Shown in pieces: positions 18,173-26,421 of a DNA stretch of 64,000 nucleotides (position 1 is the stretch's first letter; each line of letters starts with the position of its first letter). The notes beneath the pieces are model-generated. The model did not search any database and was not told the origin of the DNA. It worked only from the letters and a program-made list of their open reading frames with translations. Source of the stretch: Phycisphaerae bacterium (GTDB taxonomy: Bacteria; Planctomycetota; Phycisphaerae; UBA1845; Fen-1342); contig JAUIEC010000004.1 of NCBI GenBank assembly GCA_030428945.1, positions 278,628 to 342,627 of the forward strand, written 5' to 3'. The translations under genes were made by a program, and so were the position numbers.

Positions 18173-19015
18173 ATGCGTTGGCGTGGCAGGCGTGAGAGCA
18201 GCAATGTGGAGGATCGGCGCGGGCGGCGGGCCCGGCCGCTGGTGGGTGGCGGCATCGGCGTGATCGTGATCGCGATCATCATCGCCGTGCTGGGCGGCGA
18301 CCCGATGGCGTTCCTCGCCCAGCAGCGGGCGGCCGCGCCGCAGCAGACGCAGGTGCAGCGTGGCGGCAGTTCGGCGGTGGACGACGAGCGGGCCGCGTTC
18401 ATCAAGGTCGTGCTGGCCGACACCGAGGATGTCTGGAACAAGCTGTTCGCGGAAGCGGGCCAGCGGTACCAGGAGCCGAAACTGGTGCTGTTCGACGGAC
18501 AGGTGACGAGTGCCTGCGGGTACGGCAGCGCCGCATCGGGGCCGTTCTACTGCCCGGGCGACTACCAGGTGTACATCGATCTGAGCTTCTTCGACGAGCT
18601 GGCCCGCCGTTTCGAAGCGCCCGGCGACTTCGCCCAGGCCTACGTCGTCGCGCACGAGGTCGGGCACCATGTCCAGAACCTGCTCGGGATTTCGCGGCAG
18701 GTCCAGAGCCAGCGCGGACGGATCTCGCAGGAAGAGTACAACGCCCTGTCGGTCAAGCTGGAACTGCAGGCCGACTTCCTGGCCGGGGTCTGGGCGCACC
18801 ACGCGCACCGCATGAAGCAGATCCTGGAGAGCGGCGATGTCGATGAGGCCCTGCAGGCGGCGAGCGCGATCGGCGACGACGCGATCCAGAAACGGTCGCA
18901 GGGCTACGTGGTGCCGGAGAGCTTCACGCACGGCACCTCGGAACAGCGCGTCCGCTGGTTCTATCGCGGGCTGGAGTCCGGCCGAATCGAGGACGGGGAC
19001 ACGTTCGGACCGTGA
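18173..19015 (+). CDS. neutral zinc metallopeptidase, YpfJ family
   Basis: 280 residues. After a basic N-terminus there is one membrane span (about residues 24-41, GGGIGVIVIAIIIAVLGG), then the peptidase-like domain. Family landmarks are FYCPGDYQVYIDLSFF, the zinc motif AHEVGHHVQNLLG, LSVKLELQADFLAGVWAH with the third zinc ligand, and a C-terminal GTSEQRVRWFYRGLESG. The family is widespread and membrane-anchored, but its substrate is unknown. The ATG at 18173 follows AGGAGCAGG by three to four bases; an upstream GTG at 18122 lies inside the repeat cluster and is rejected as start. Confidence 0.9.
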   Translation: MRWRGRRESSNVEDRRGRRARPLVGGGIGVIVIAIIIAVLGGDPMAFLAQQRAAAPQQTQVQRGGSSAVDDERAAFIKVVLADTEDVWNKLFAEAGQRYQEPKLVLFDGQVTSACGYGSAASGPFYCPGDYQVYIDLSFFDELARRFEAPGDFAQAYVVAHEVGHHVQNLLGISRQVQSQRGRISQEEYNALSVKLELQADFLAGVWAHHAHRMKQILESGDVDEALQAASAIGDDAIQKRSQGYVVPESFTHGTSEQRVRWFYRGLESGRIEDGDTFGP

Positions 19016-19103
19016 GGCGGGCGTCGAACGCGGCGTGACGGAGTGCAGGTTGTGTCCCTGCACTCCACCACGCCTGCCGTCTCTTCCCGCCCCCCCGGGA
19101 GAC

Positions 19104-19307
19104 CTAGTCCTCCAGGATGAAGGTGACCTTCATGTTGACGCGATAGGCGACGATCTTGCCGCCTTCGATGTCGACCTTCTGATCCTGGACCCAGGCGCCG
19201 GTGACGTTCTTGAGGGTCTTGGAGGCCCGGGCGACGCCGACCTGGATGGCGTCCTCGAAGCTCTTCGTGGAATTGGCCGTGATTTCGGTTACGCGGGCGA
19301 CGCTCAT
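19104..19307 (-). CDS. dodecin (flavin-storage protein)
   Basis: 67 residues, full length for the family. Dodecins assemble into hollow dodecamers that bind riboflavin, FMN or other ligands between subunits. The sequence shows the expected layout: VARVTEITANSTKSFEDAIQVGVARASKTLKNV followed by AWVQDQKVDIEGGKIVAYRVNMKVTFIL. The tryptophan in GAWVQDQ aligns with the aromatic residue that stacks on the flavin. The start at 19307 follows CAGGAG on the minus strand; the longer frame upstream has no dodecin similarity. It converges with the metallopeptidase gene. Confidence 0.93.
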   Translation of the reverse strand: MSVARVTEITANSTKSFEDAIQVGVARASKTLKNVTGAWVQDQKVDIEGGKIVAYRVNMKVTFILED

Positions 19308-19651
19308 GTCGTGCTCCTGTCTGAAGGAAGGGTGAACCTGATTCCGGATCGGCGAGTGTAGCGGCAGCGGGCGATCCCCGCCCGGAGGCGCGATCCCCGT
19401 TTCGGGCAGGTCCGGGCTTGTGATTATCAGACTGTTGCCGCCTGACGGACGAAGCCGGCGGAGTGGCAAAACCCCCAGTTCGCGGACGGATTCCCCACCT
19501 GCCGTAACGCCAGCCGTCTTTTTTTCCGGCCAGGCGAACCTCCAAGCCCGACTGGCGTATAGGGTTATGAAGGACGCGAGGCACCGGCCGCCATGGATGG
19601 CACGGGATTTGCTTCAGCCACCTTCAGACTAGCTTCTTTCTCTCCTCCGGG
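19308..19651. other. intergenic region upstream of dodecin, no protein gene seen
   Basis: I see no coding frame with family character here. The segment includes a short hairpin (CCGCC/GGCGG around 19439-19464) and GACGG...CCGTC followed by seven T residues at about 19519-19526, which is a weak terminator-like element with a long loop. A possible -10-like TATAGG at 19559 has no convincing -35 partner. An RNA ending at the 19652-19693 terminator is possible. Confidence 0.35.
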
Positions 19652-19693
19652 AAGAGCCCCGAGCTGCTGCGGCGGATCGGGGCTCTTCTTTTT
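19652..19693 (+). terminator. strong intrinsic terminator in an intergenic region
   Basis: AAGAGCCCCGA (19652-19662) pairs perfectly with TCGGGGCTCTT (19677-19687), followed by CTTTTT. It does not follow a plus-strand gene, since the nearest upstream plus-strand gene ends at 19015 and dodecin lies between on the other strand. It therefore ends an unannotated RNA or attenuates the small gene at 19869. Confidence 0.8.
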
Positions 19694-19868
19694 CGCCGCA
19701 CATCCCGGGATGAGACCTGGCGCCCCGCCCGCTGCCGGCCCCGGGCGCGGCGCAGTGCTCGTGCACATCCGCATGTTGACGACTGGACGCCCGCGGGCCG
19801 GCCGCGAATAATCGTCCCGGCCGGAAGATGTTCCCGCTCGTGGCCGATAGGAAGCCCGAGGAGATCCC

Positions 19869-20108
19869 GTGAGCGTTCGCTGCCCGAATCCCGTCTGTCG
19901 TGTCGCCAACGAGGAGCAGGCCTGGCACTGCGCGAAGTGCGGCTGTCCGATGAGCGTCGATCCCAGCCAGATCGAACACGACGAGGACCGCATGGACCTG
20001 CCCACGATGCTCGTCGTCCTGCTGGTCTTCTCGGCCGGCCTCGGCGTCCTGGTCGGCACGATCTACGGCGTCCTGCCGCCGGCCGCTTCCGACGTGGCCG
20101 GGGTGTAG
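19869..20108 (+). CDS. small zinc-ribbon membrane protein of unknown function
   Basis: 79 residues starting at GTG 19869, seven bases after GAGGAG. The first 30 residues carry a zinc-ribbon-like pattern (RCPNPVCRVAN, then WHCAKCGCPM), an acidic linker follows, and one membrane span occupies about residues 46-68 (LPTMLVVLLVFSAGLGVLVGTIYG). I do not recognise a named family. The arrangement of a cytoplasmic zinc finger and one helix is common among small planctomycete-type membrane proteins. It stands alone between a terminator and an rRNA methyltransferase gene. Confidence 0.65.
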   Translation: MSVRCPNPVCRVANEEQAWHCAKCGCPMSVDPSQIEHDEDRMDLPTMLVVLLVFSAGLGVLVGTIYGVLPPAASDVAGV

Positions 20109-20202
20109 CCGGAAGGTCTCAGCCTGCCGGGGTTCCCATTCGGCAGACCAGCCGACCCGCTGACCTGCCCGGCACTGGCCCGCGTGAGGGGATTCGGCGA
20201 AC

Positions 20203-21528
20203 ATGCGAGGCATGAAGCGCCCTCCCAAAGTTTCCCGCGGACGTCCCCCCGTTACCGCCCTGCCGACTGGTCCCGCTCCGGCGGATGCTTCCGGGCCGTG
20301 GGTTCAGTTGCAGGCCTGGACCTGGCACGCGCTGGTCTACCGGCGAATGATCGGCTGCGTGGCGCCCGGGGTGCAGGCCGGGCAGATTGTCGACGTCTTC
20401 GACAAGCAGGGCGCGTTCATGGCCCGGGGGCTGTTTCATCCCACGTCGCAGATCGCGGTGCGAATCCTGACGCGCCAACGCGAAGAGATTGACGAAGGCT
20501 TCTGGACGCAGCGGCTGGCCGCGGCGGTGGCGCTGCGGGAGCGGCTGAACATCGAGGCGGACAGCGATGCCTACCGCCTGGTACATGCCGAGGGTGACGG
20601 GCTGAGCGGCCTGATCGCCGAGCGGCTGGGCGACTGCATCGTCTGTGAGATCTTCTCGGCGGGGATCGCGCGCCGGATCGACCTGCTGGCCCCCCTGCTG
20701 GCCGAATGCCTGGGCCCGCCGCGGCGGCTGGAGCGCCCGCACGAGGTCGGGAAGAACTGGCGGGTGTTCCTGCGTGCGGACGAAAAGATCATGCGGATCG
20801 AGCGTTTCCGACTGCCGGAGCAGGAAACGCCGGGGCCGCTGGTGATCCGCGAGCACGGCATCCGCTATCGCGTGGATGTGCAGGCGGGTCACAAGACGGG
20901 CTTCTTCTGTGACCAGCGGGAGAATCGGCTGCGCCTGTCGCGCTACTGTCGCGACGCCGAGGTGCTGGACCTGTGCTGCTATTCGGGCGGGTTCGGGCTG
21001 GCGGCCCACTGCCTGGGCAAGGCCCGCAAGGTGACCAGCGTGGACCTGGACGAGCACGCGGTCGCCCTCGCCCGGGACAACGCGAACCTGAACCAGGCCC
21101 GGATCCAGACGGTGCAGGCCGACGCGTTCATCTACCTGCGACAGTTGATCGCCGACGGCCGGCAGTTCGACGTGGTGGTGCTCGATCCGCCCAAGTTCTG
21201 CCCGACCCGCGGCGACCTGGAAGACGGCATTCGCAAGTACCGCGACCTGAACCGGCTGGCGCTGCAGGTCGTGCGGGTCGGCGGCATCCTGCTGAGTTGC
21301 AGTTGCAGCGGGCTCGTGCAGGCGGACGAATTCCGCAAGCTGGTCCTGCAGGCGGCCCGGCCGGCGGGCGTCACGCTTCAGTTGCTGGAGCAGAGCGGGC
21401 CCGGTCCGGACCATCCCGTCATGCCCGACTGCCCGGAGTCCTCGTACCTGAAGGCGGTCTGGGTGCGGGTCACCGGTCGGCTGCCGGTGCCCGGCGGCGA
21501 ACGATCGACACCTGACGAGGCCGATTGA
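20203..21528 (+). CDS. class I rRNA methyltransferase, RlmI-like
   Basis: 441 residues. The N-terminal part (residues about 28-110) resembles the PUA-type RNA-binding domain of RlmI (WHALVYRRMIGCVAPGVQAGQIVDVFDKQGAFMARGLFHPTSQI split by the family's usual spacing). The middle contains DGLSGLIAERLGDCIV. The C-terminal Rossmann methyltransferase has KTGFFCDQRENR, the SAM loop VLDLCCYSGGFGLAA, SVDLDEHAVALARDNANLN and the catalytic VVLDPPKFCPTR. RlmI makes 5-methylcytidine 1962 of 23S rRNA in E. coli. The conserved terminal cysteine region SCSCSG is present. The start could also be ATG 20212. Confidence 0.85.
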   Translation: MRGMKRPPKVSRGRPPVTALPTGPAPADASGPWVQLQAWTWHALVYRRMIGCVAPGVQAGQIVDVFDKQGAFMARGLFHPTSQIAVRILTRQREEIDEGFWTQRLAAAVALRERLNIEADSDAYRLVHAEGDGLSGLIAERLGDCIVCEIFSAGIARRIDLLAPLLAECLGPPRRLERPHEVGKNWRVFLRADEKIMRIERFRLPEQETPGPLVIREHGIRYRVDVQAGHKTGFFCDQRENRLRLSRYCRDAEVLDLCCYSGGFGLAAHCLGKARKVTSVDLDEHAVALARDNANLNQARIQTVQADAFIYLRQLIADGRQFDVVVLDPPKFCPTRGDLEDGIRKYRDLNRLALQVVRVGGILLSCSCSGLVQADEFRKLVLQAARPAGVTLQLLEQSGPGPDHPVMPDCPESSYLKAVWVRVTGRLPVPGGERSTPDEAD

Positions 21529-21540
21529 CCGCCCGGCGAT

Positions 21541-23706
21541 TCAGGCTTCGAGCGGACCGGTCGGCCTGCCGCCGGCGAAGCGCGCCATCAGCAGGCCGGC
21601 CGCCATCCACGTAGCCGCGAAGACACTGCCGGCAACCAGGCCGGTCGAGCGGAGCAGGTCTTCGGAATCGCGTGCGGCGTGCTGCATGCTGGCGAGGGTG
21701 ACGGTCGGAACCGGCGGGACGGGTTCGGCGGCCAGCAGTTCGTCGCGGCGCTGTTCGAGGCTGCGGACTTCGCGTTCGAGAGCGGTCTTTTCGGCGTCAA
21801 GCCCGATCAGGGCCCGGGAGCTGCCCTCCAGTTCGCGAAGGACTTCGAGTTGCGCGACGACGGCGTCCATCGCCTGGTCGCGGCGCTCGTCCAGTTCGCT
21901 GATCTCACTGCGGCGAGCCTGCACGGTCCGCTCGTAGCTGGTGCGGGCTTCCTCGTCGGCGGTGGCCTGCAGTTCGGCCTGGATGCGGTCCTGCCGGGCG
22001 CGGATGCGTCCGCGCAGGCTGCGGACCTGTCGGTCGGTGGCGTCGAGCTTGAAGTTCTCGTCGGCGTCGAGTCGCCGGCCGGCCGTGCGGACCTCGCGCA
22101 GGTTGTCGGCCAGGTGGCTCAGTTCGCCGCGGAGCATGGCGGCCACCACGCTTTCGCGGGTGCCTCCGCCGGGGAGTTCGCCGAGTCGGCGGACGGTCTC
22201 GCGGAGCACACCGAGGACCCGTTCGACCTCTTCGGTGACGCGGGCGAGCGAATCGAAGGCGGCCTGCTGGGCGGCGATGAGTTTCTCGGCGTCGTCGATC
22301 GGGCGCAGCAGTTCCATCTCCTGGCGGCGGGTGCTCCAGGTGGCGGCGAACTGGGTCAGCAGGCGGTTCAGGTCGTCGAGTTCGGCGGCGGCATCCTCGA
22401 GGATGGCCTGCACGTCGACGCTGGGGCGCAGTTCGACCTGCTTCTCGACCGCGCCGGCGAGTCCGCGGACGGACTTGCGGAGTTCCTCGAGCGGGTCGAC
22501 CACGAGGACCTTGCCGAGCAGCACTTCGGTCTGGTAGGCGCGGGCCTGCGATTCGAGTTCCTGCATGTCCTGCTGGTAGACCGGGTCGGCCAGCAGCGCG
22601 GCCGCGAAGGTCTCGGTGCTGAGCGTGCCGCGCGGCAGGTCGAGGCTCTGCAGGCCGACCAGTGCACTGCGGGCCTGGTCGAGTTCATCGGTCAGCGCGC
22701 GGGTTTCGGCGCGGAGGGTGTCAAGCTGGGCCCGGGCGGCCCGCCACTGGTCCTCGCCGGGAATCTCGCGGCGCTGCACCTGCAGGGCGCCGAGGCGCTG
22801 CTGCCAGGCGTCGAGTTGCGTCGCCAGCAGGCCGCGGCGGGCTTCCCAGGTGCGCCACGCCACGTCGCGGGTGCGGTCCTCGGCGGCCGAGACAAGGGCG
22901 GACTGGTAGGCCGCGAAGGCGGCGGAGAGCAGGTCTTCGTTCTCGACCGGGCCGGGCCCCTGCAGAGCAACACCGAGTTGCCCGTCCGCCTGCGGTTCGA
23001 TCCGGACGCGCCCTTCGCCGACGGCCTGCTGCCAGGCGCGGGCCTGGGACTGCGAGGCGAAGGCGCCGGCGGGAAGTCCGATCAGGCGGGCCGCCGCGGC
23101 CGACGTTTCCAGCGGTGTGTTCTCGACGGTGACGGTCATCTGGCTGATGTGCACGCTTTCCTGCTGAAGCAGCCACCAGCAGGCGCCGGCGGCGAGTCCG
23201 GCGACGACCGCGACCAGGGTGGCCCGCAGCGCGACGCCGAGCGCGGAGGTCCGTGATCCGCGGCGTTCGGTCGAGACCCGGGCGGCTTCGGTGGCGACGC
23301 GCTGCTCGAACTGCTCGAGTTCTTCGTTCAGTTGGGATCGCTGGGCATCGAGGTCGGCCCGATCGCCGGCGATTCGTTCGCGCTCGAAGTCCAGGTCCAG
23401 GCGGGCCTGGCGCTGTTCGGCTTCGGTGCGGCCGAGTTGTTCGCGCAGTTCGGTGGCGCGTTCGTGTTCGCGAAGGGCCTTGGCCCGGGTGTCGGAGGCC
23501 TGCTGGTAGAGCAGTTCGGCGGCGGCCCGGCGGCGGGCGATGTCCTGGTCCTCGTGGGCGGGGGCTGGCTGCCCGGCGCTGCCGGCGTGCAGGTCGCTGA
23601 CGCGCTGTTTGAGTTCGTCCAGCAGGGGTTCGACCGAGTCGTCCGGTTTGCGGTCCGGATCGACGTTGTCGGGCGGGTTGGGTGGTGGCGAATCGGGCGT
23701 GCTCAT
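21541..23706 (-). CDS. large coiled-coil membrane protein with Wzz-like topology
   Basis: 721 residues. A proline-rich and acidic N-terminus is followed by a cytoplasmic coiled coil rich in Arg, Glu, Ala and Gln (about residues 50-145). Next comes a membrane span (LRATLVAVVAGLAAGACWWLL), a roughly 480-residue extracytoplasmic region with further coiled coils, and a second span near the C-terminus (TGLVAGSVFAATWMAAGLLMA). Two spans bracketing a long helical periplasmic region recall Wzz/GumC chain-length determinants, but no Wzz signature motif or kinase domain is visible. I do not assign a function. The start at 23706 is chosen because longer frames overlap the neighbouring pseudouridine synthase gene. 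Confidence 0.7.
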   Translation of the reverse strand: MSTPDSPPPNPPDNVDPDRKPDDSVEPLLDELKQRVSDLHAGSAGQPAPAHEDQDIARRRAAAELLYQQASDTRAKALREHERATELREQLGRTEAEQRQARLDLDFERERIAGDRADLDAQRSQLNEELEQFEQRVATEAARVSTERRGSRTSALGVALRATLVAVVAGLAAGACWWLLQQESVHISQMTVTVENTPLETSAAAARLIGLPAGAFASQSQARAWQQAVGEGRVRIEPQADGQLGVALQGPGPVENEDLLSAAFAAYQSALVSAAEDRTRDVAWRTWEARRGLLATQLDAWQQRLGALQVQRREIPGEDQWRAARAQLDTLRAETRALTDELDQARSALVGLQSLDLPRGTLSTETFAAALLADPVYQQDMQELESQARAYQTEVLLGKVLVVDPLEELRKSVRGLAGAVEKQVELRPSVDVQAILEDAAAELDDLNRLLTQFAATWSTRRQEMELLRPIDDAEKLIAAQQAAFDSLARVTEEVERVLGVLRETVRRLGELPGGGTRESVVAAMLRGELSHLADNLREVRTAGRRLDADENFKLDATDRQVRSLRGRIRARQDRIQAELQATADEEARTSYERTVQARRSEISELDERRDQAMDAVVAQLEVLRELEGSSRALIGLDAEKTALEREVRSLEQRRDELLAAEPVPPVPTVTLASMQHAARDSEDLLRSTGLVAGSVFAATWMAAGLLMARFAGGRPTGPLEA

Positions 23707-23774
23707 GGTGGCTGCTTTGTGTTCGGGCACGACAATCTCGCTGGCGATTGTACCACCCGTTTCGGCCGGGTGTT

Positions 23775-24497
23775 TCAGGTCAGGCGCCCCAACTGGTTGA
23801 GGGTGGTCCGCAGGTCGCGGGCCAGCGGGGCTGTGACCTGCAGTGGCTCTCCGCCGGGGCACGTCATTTCGATGGCGGCCACGTGCATGGTCAGCCTGGC
23901 GACCAGGGGGCGTTCTTCATGTCGTCGGCTGGGGCGATAACTCGACTTGAAGCGGCTGAGCAGAAGCGGGCTGACGTTGCCATGCTGGGGGTCGATGGCG
24001 AGCGGGTGCGCAATAGCTGCCAGGTGCGGGCGGATCTGGTCGTGCCGTCCGGCGAGGACTTCGCAGCGGCACCAGGTGTTGCCGGCGACGCGTTCGAGAA
24101 CGGTCACGCGGGTGCAGGCGGGGTTCCCGCGACGCGTGGAGCACTCGAAGCGTCCGCGCCGCTTGTCGAAGAAGATCGGCAGTTCGATGTCCTGGTCGGC
24201 TTCGAGGAAGCCCTCGACGAGCACCTCGTAGAGAATCCGGGGCGGGTGCTGTTCGAAGTGCCGGCGGGCGTCGGGGTGCCGGGCATAGAGCACGGCGCCG
24301 CTGGCGTCCGGGTCGATCCGCTGCACGGGGTGGAACGGTTCCTCATCGGTCAGGGGCGGCGTTCGGGGGACCTCATCGGGAACGCCGGGATAGTCGGCGT
24401 TGCCGGTTCCGACCAGGTAGCCGGACGGCTTGTCGATCACGAGCACGTCGGTATCCACGTGCAGGACGGTCGGTCTCTGGCGGCGCGGGCGGCTCAC
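23775..24497 (-). CDS. RluA-family pseudouridine synthase
   Basis: 240 residues. The GTG start at 24497 overlaps the stop of the cdaA-like gene (GTGA). The catalytic motif reads FHPVQRIDPDASGAVLYAR, matching the RluA pattern H-R-L-D with the catalytic aspartate kept but the first residue changed to glutamine and the third to isoleucine. VLVIDKPSGYLV, LYEVLVEG and LLAGRHDQIRPHLAAIAHPL-like elements (VLAGRHDQIRPHLAAIAHP) follow the family order. No S4 RNA-binding domain is present. The target, rRNA or tRNA uridine, cannot be told. Confidence 0.85.
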   Translation of the reverse strand: MSRPRRQRPTVLHVDTDVLVIDKPSGYLVGTGNADYPGVPDEVPRTPPLTDEEPFHPVQRIDPDASGAVLYARHPDARRHFEQHPPRILYEVLVEGFLEADQDIELPIFFDKRRGRFECSTRRGNPACTRVTVLERVAGNTWCRCEVLAGRHDQIRPHLAAIAHPLAIDPQHGNVSPLLLSRFKSSYRPSRRHEERPLVARLTMHVAAIEMTCPGGEPLQVTAPLARDLRTTLNQLGRLT

Positions 24498-26332
24498 GGT
24501 CCGGTTCCTTCGCGGGCCTTGAAACGAAGCTGGACGGTCGGTGGCGGTCCGACCAGTCGGACGCCTTCGGGCAGCGGCAGGTCGACTTCGTAGGTGCGGA
24601 ACTCGCTGCCCGGGATGACCTCGCTGATCTCCAGGCGGACGACGCCGCGGATGCGGGCGGGATCGAGTTCGGCAATCGTCCGCCGGTCGCCTTCCACTTC
24701 CACCGCGAGCAGCCATTCGAGCTTGTCCTGCCGTTCGATCGTGACCCGGTCGAGTACCTGCGGCGAGACGCGCAGTTCGACCGGAATCTGTTCGAGCCGC
24801 CGCTGGGCCTGCTCGGCCACGATGCGGACGGCGAGGTCGACCATGCGGGGATCGACCTCGAGCAGTTCCGCGGCGCCGATCCGCAGCGGCAGCGGGATGC
24901 CGGAGAAGCGCTGCACCGCGCCGGCGGCGAGCGACTGCAACCGGTCGGTCAGATCAAGTTGCAGCGTCGGTTCGGTATCGCCGAGCTTGGCGGCTTCGGA
25001 GGCGCGCAGGCGGGCCTTGACCCGGGGCGTGGAGATTTCGGTGACCTCGACACTGCGGCCCTGTCCGGTGACGACGACCGGGACCGCGGGGAAGGTCAGC
25101 ACCTGTTCGACGACGAAGGAGAGCGTCGGCGGGGCGGCTTCTTCGATGACGACGTCGAAGGCCTGCAGTTCACTGGTGCTGCGCAGGATTTCGAGCAGGG
25201 CCGGGCCCTCGGGCGCGTAGCTGCCGGTCTGGTTGTACGGTTCGACCAGGCGCCAGTTGACCGGGAGGGCTTCGATCGCGGTGCGGGCGACCAGTTGGTC
25301 GACCTGTCGCTTCGATCCGCGAACGGTCAGCCGCAGGGTGCGGGTGCGGGGAGTCTGCACTTCGACATGGCGGTCCGCGTCGTGCAGGATGCGGACCTGG
25401 ACGCGGATGTCCTCGCTGCGGGTCAGGCTGGCCTGATCGGCGAGGAACCAGATCACGACCGCCAGCGGCGCGACGACCAGGAAGCGGCGGGCGTGTCGCC
25501 AGAAATCCGACAGGCTGGCCCGCGGTCCGTTCCGTCGCCGGGTCGCGCTCAGCCGCTGGACCAGTTCCTCGCCCAGGTCATCCAGCGAAAGGAAGCGGAC
25601 CAGTCGGCCGCTGTCGGCCAGCGAGATCGTGCCGGTCTCTTCGCTGACAACCAGGACGAGGGCGTCGGATTCGCTGCTGAGTCCGATCGCGGCCCGGTGC
25701 CGGCTGCCGAGACTGCCGTCGACCTCGCCGCTTTCGGCCACGGGGAACTGGCAGTTGGCCGCCCGCACGCGCGTATCGCGGACGATGACGCCGAGATCGT
25801 GCAGCGGGTTGTTGGGGAAGAAGATCGCCTTGAGCAGGTCCGCGGTGACTTCGGCGTTGATCGTGGTGCCGTTTTCGGCCCAGTTGGCCAGTCCGATTTC
25901 GCGCTGGATGGCGATCAGGCCGCCGTACTTGTTGCGGGAGAGGTATCCGGCGGTCTCGACGAGGGCGGCGATGACCTTCTGCTGCGGGGTGACGCGTCGG
26001 AAGAAGCCGACATCGCCGGCCCGGATCAGGGCCCGCCGCAGTTCCGGCTGGAAGGCGACCAGGGCGATGAACGCCAGGCCGATCAGGAAGTAGTTGTACA
26101 GCAGTTCGAGCCGGGCCCAGCCCTGAGAGGTGGCCAGGACCCGCACGACCAGCGTGGCGACCACGAGCAGCACCAGCAGGCCGCGCAGCAACCGTGTTCC
26201 GCGGGTTCCATGCAGGACGCCCGCGCACCAGTTGACGGCCAGGCCGATCAGCAGCAGTTCGACGACGACCTGCAGGGGGTTGTCCGCGCCGCTTGCGATG
26301 CGATCGATCACGTTCTGGATATGCACGTTCAC
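24494..26332 (-). CDS. fused diadenylate cyclase (CdaA-type DAC domain) and YbbR/CdaR protein
   Basis: 612 residues from GTG 26332. Three N-terminal membrane spans (about residues 12-90) precede a DAC domain (about 90-235) with AEVTADLLKAIFFPNNPLHD, the RHR motif in GSRHRAAIGLS, and SDALVLVVSEETGTISL. It would make c-di-AMP from two ATP. The usual DGA motif after LH is D-L-G here, which could weaken ATP or metal binding. A further membrane span (RRFLVVAPLAVVIWFLAD) is followed by about four YbbR repeats facing outward. In Firmicutes CdaA and its regulator CdaR/YbbR are adjacent separate genes; here they form one polypeptide. The start is supported by a TATACT box six bases upstream, giving a leaderless message. 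Confidence 0.88.
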   Translation of the reverse strand: MNVHIQNVIDRIASGADNPLQVVVELLLIGLAVNWCAGVLHGTRGTRLLRGLLVLLVVATLVVRVLATSQGWARLELLYNYFLIGLAFIALVAFQPELRRALIRAGDVGFFRRVTPQQKVIAALVETAGYLSRNKYGGLIAIQREIGLANWAENGTTINAEVTADLLKAIFFPNNPLHDLGVIVRDTRVRAANCQFPVAESGEVDGSLGSRHRAAIGLSSESDALVLVVSEETGTISLADSGRLVRFLSLDDLGEELVQRLSATRRRNGPRASLSDFWRHARRFLVVAPLAVVIWFLADQASLTRSEDIRVQVRILHDADRHVEVQTPRTRTLRLTVRGSKRQVDQLVARTAIEALPVNWRLVEPYNQTGSYAPEGPALLEILRSTSELQAFDVVIEEAAPPTLSFVVEQVLTFPAVPVVVTGQGRSVEVTEISTPRVKARLRASEAAKLGDTEPTLQLDLTDRLQSLAAGAVQRFSGIPLPLRIGAAELLEVDPRMVDLAVRIVAEQAQRRLEQIPVELRVSPQVLDRVTIERQDKLEWLLAVEVEGDRRTIAELDPARIRGVVRLEISEVIPGSEFRTYEVDLPLPEGVRLVGPPPTVQLRFKAREGTGP

Positions 26333-26338
26333 GCCGGG

Positions 26339-26344
26339 AGTATA
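26339..26344 (-). promoter_or_regulatory. -10 box upstream of the cdaA-like gene
   Basis: On the minus strand TATACT is followed by six bases and then the GTG start. The matching -35 (TGGAGC with 17-base spacing) is weak. On the plus strand the same AT-rich patch reads TATAAAAT and could serve yggS, so this is a compact divergent promoter region. Confidence 0.45.
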
Positions 26345-26421
26345 AAATGCAATGGGCGTCGGCTCCATGGCGCTAAGCCGCGCCCGGGAAACTCTTTGCA
26401 GATATTTCCAGGGGGTCTGCC

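Noticed and set aside
23707..23862. Longer start of the coiled-coil protein at 23862
   Set aside because: It would overlap the pseudouridine synthase gene by almost 90 bases in another frame and lacks a ribosome-binding site.
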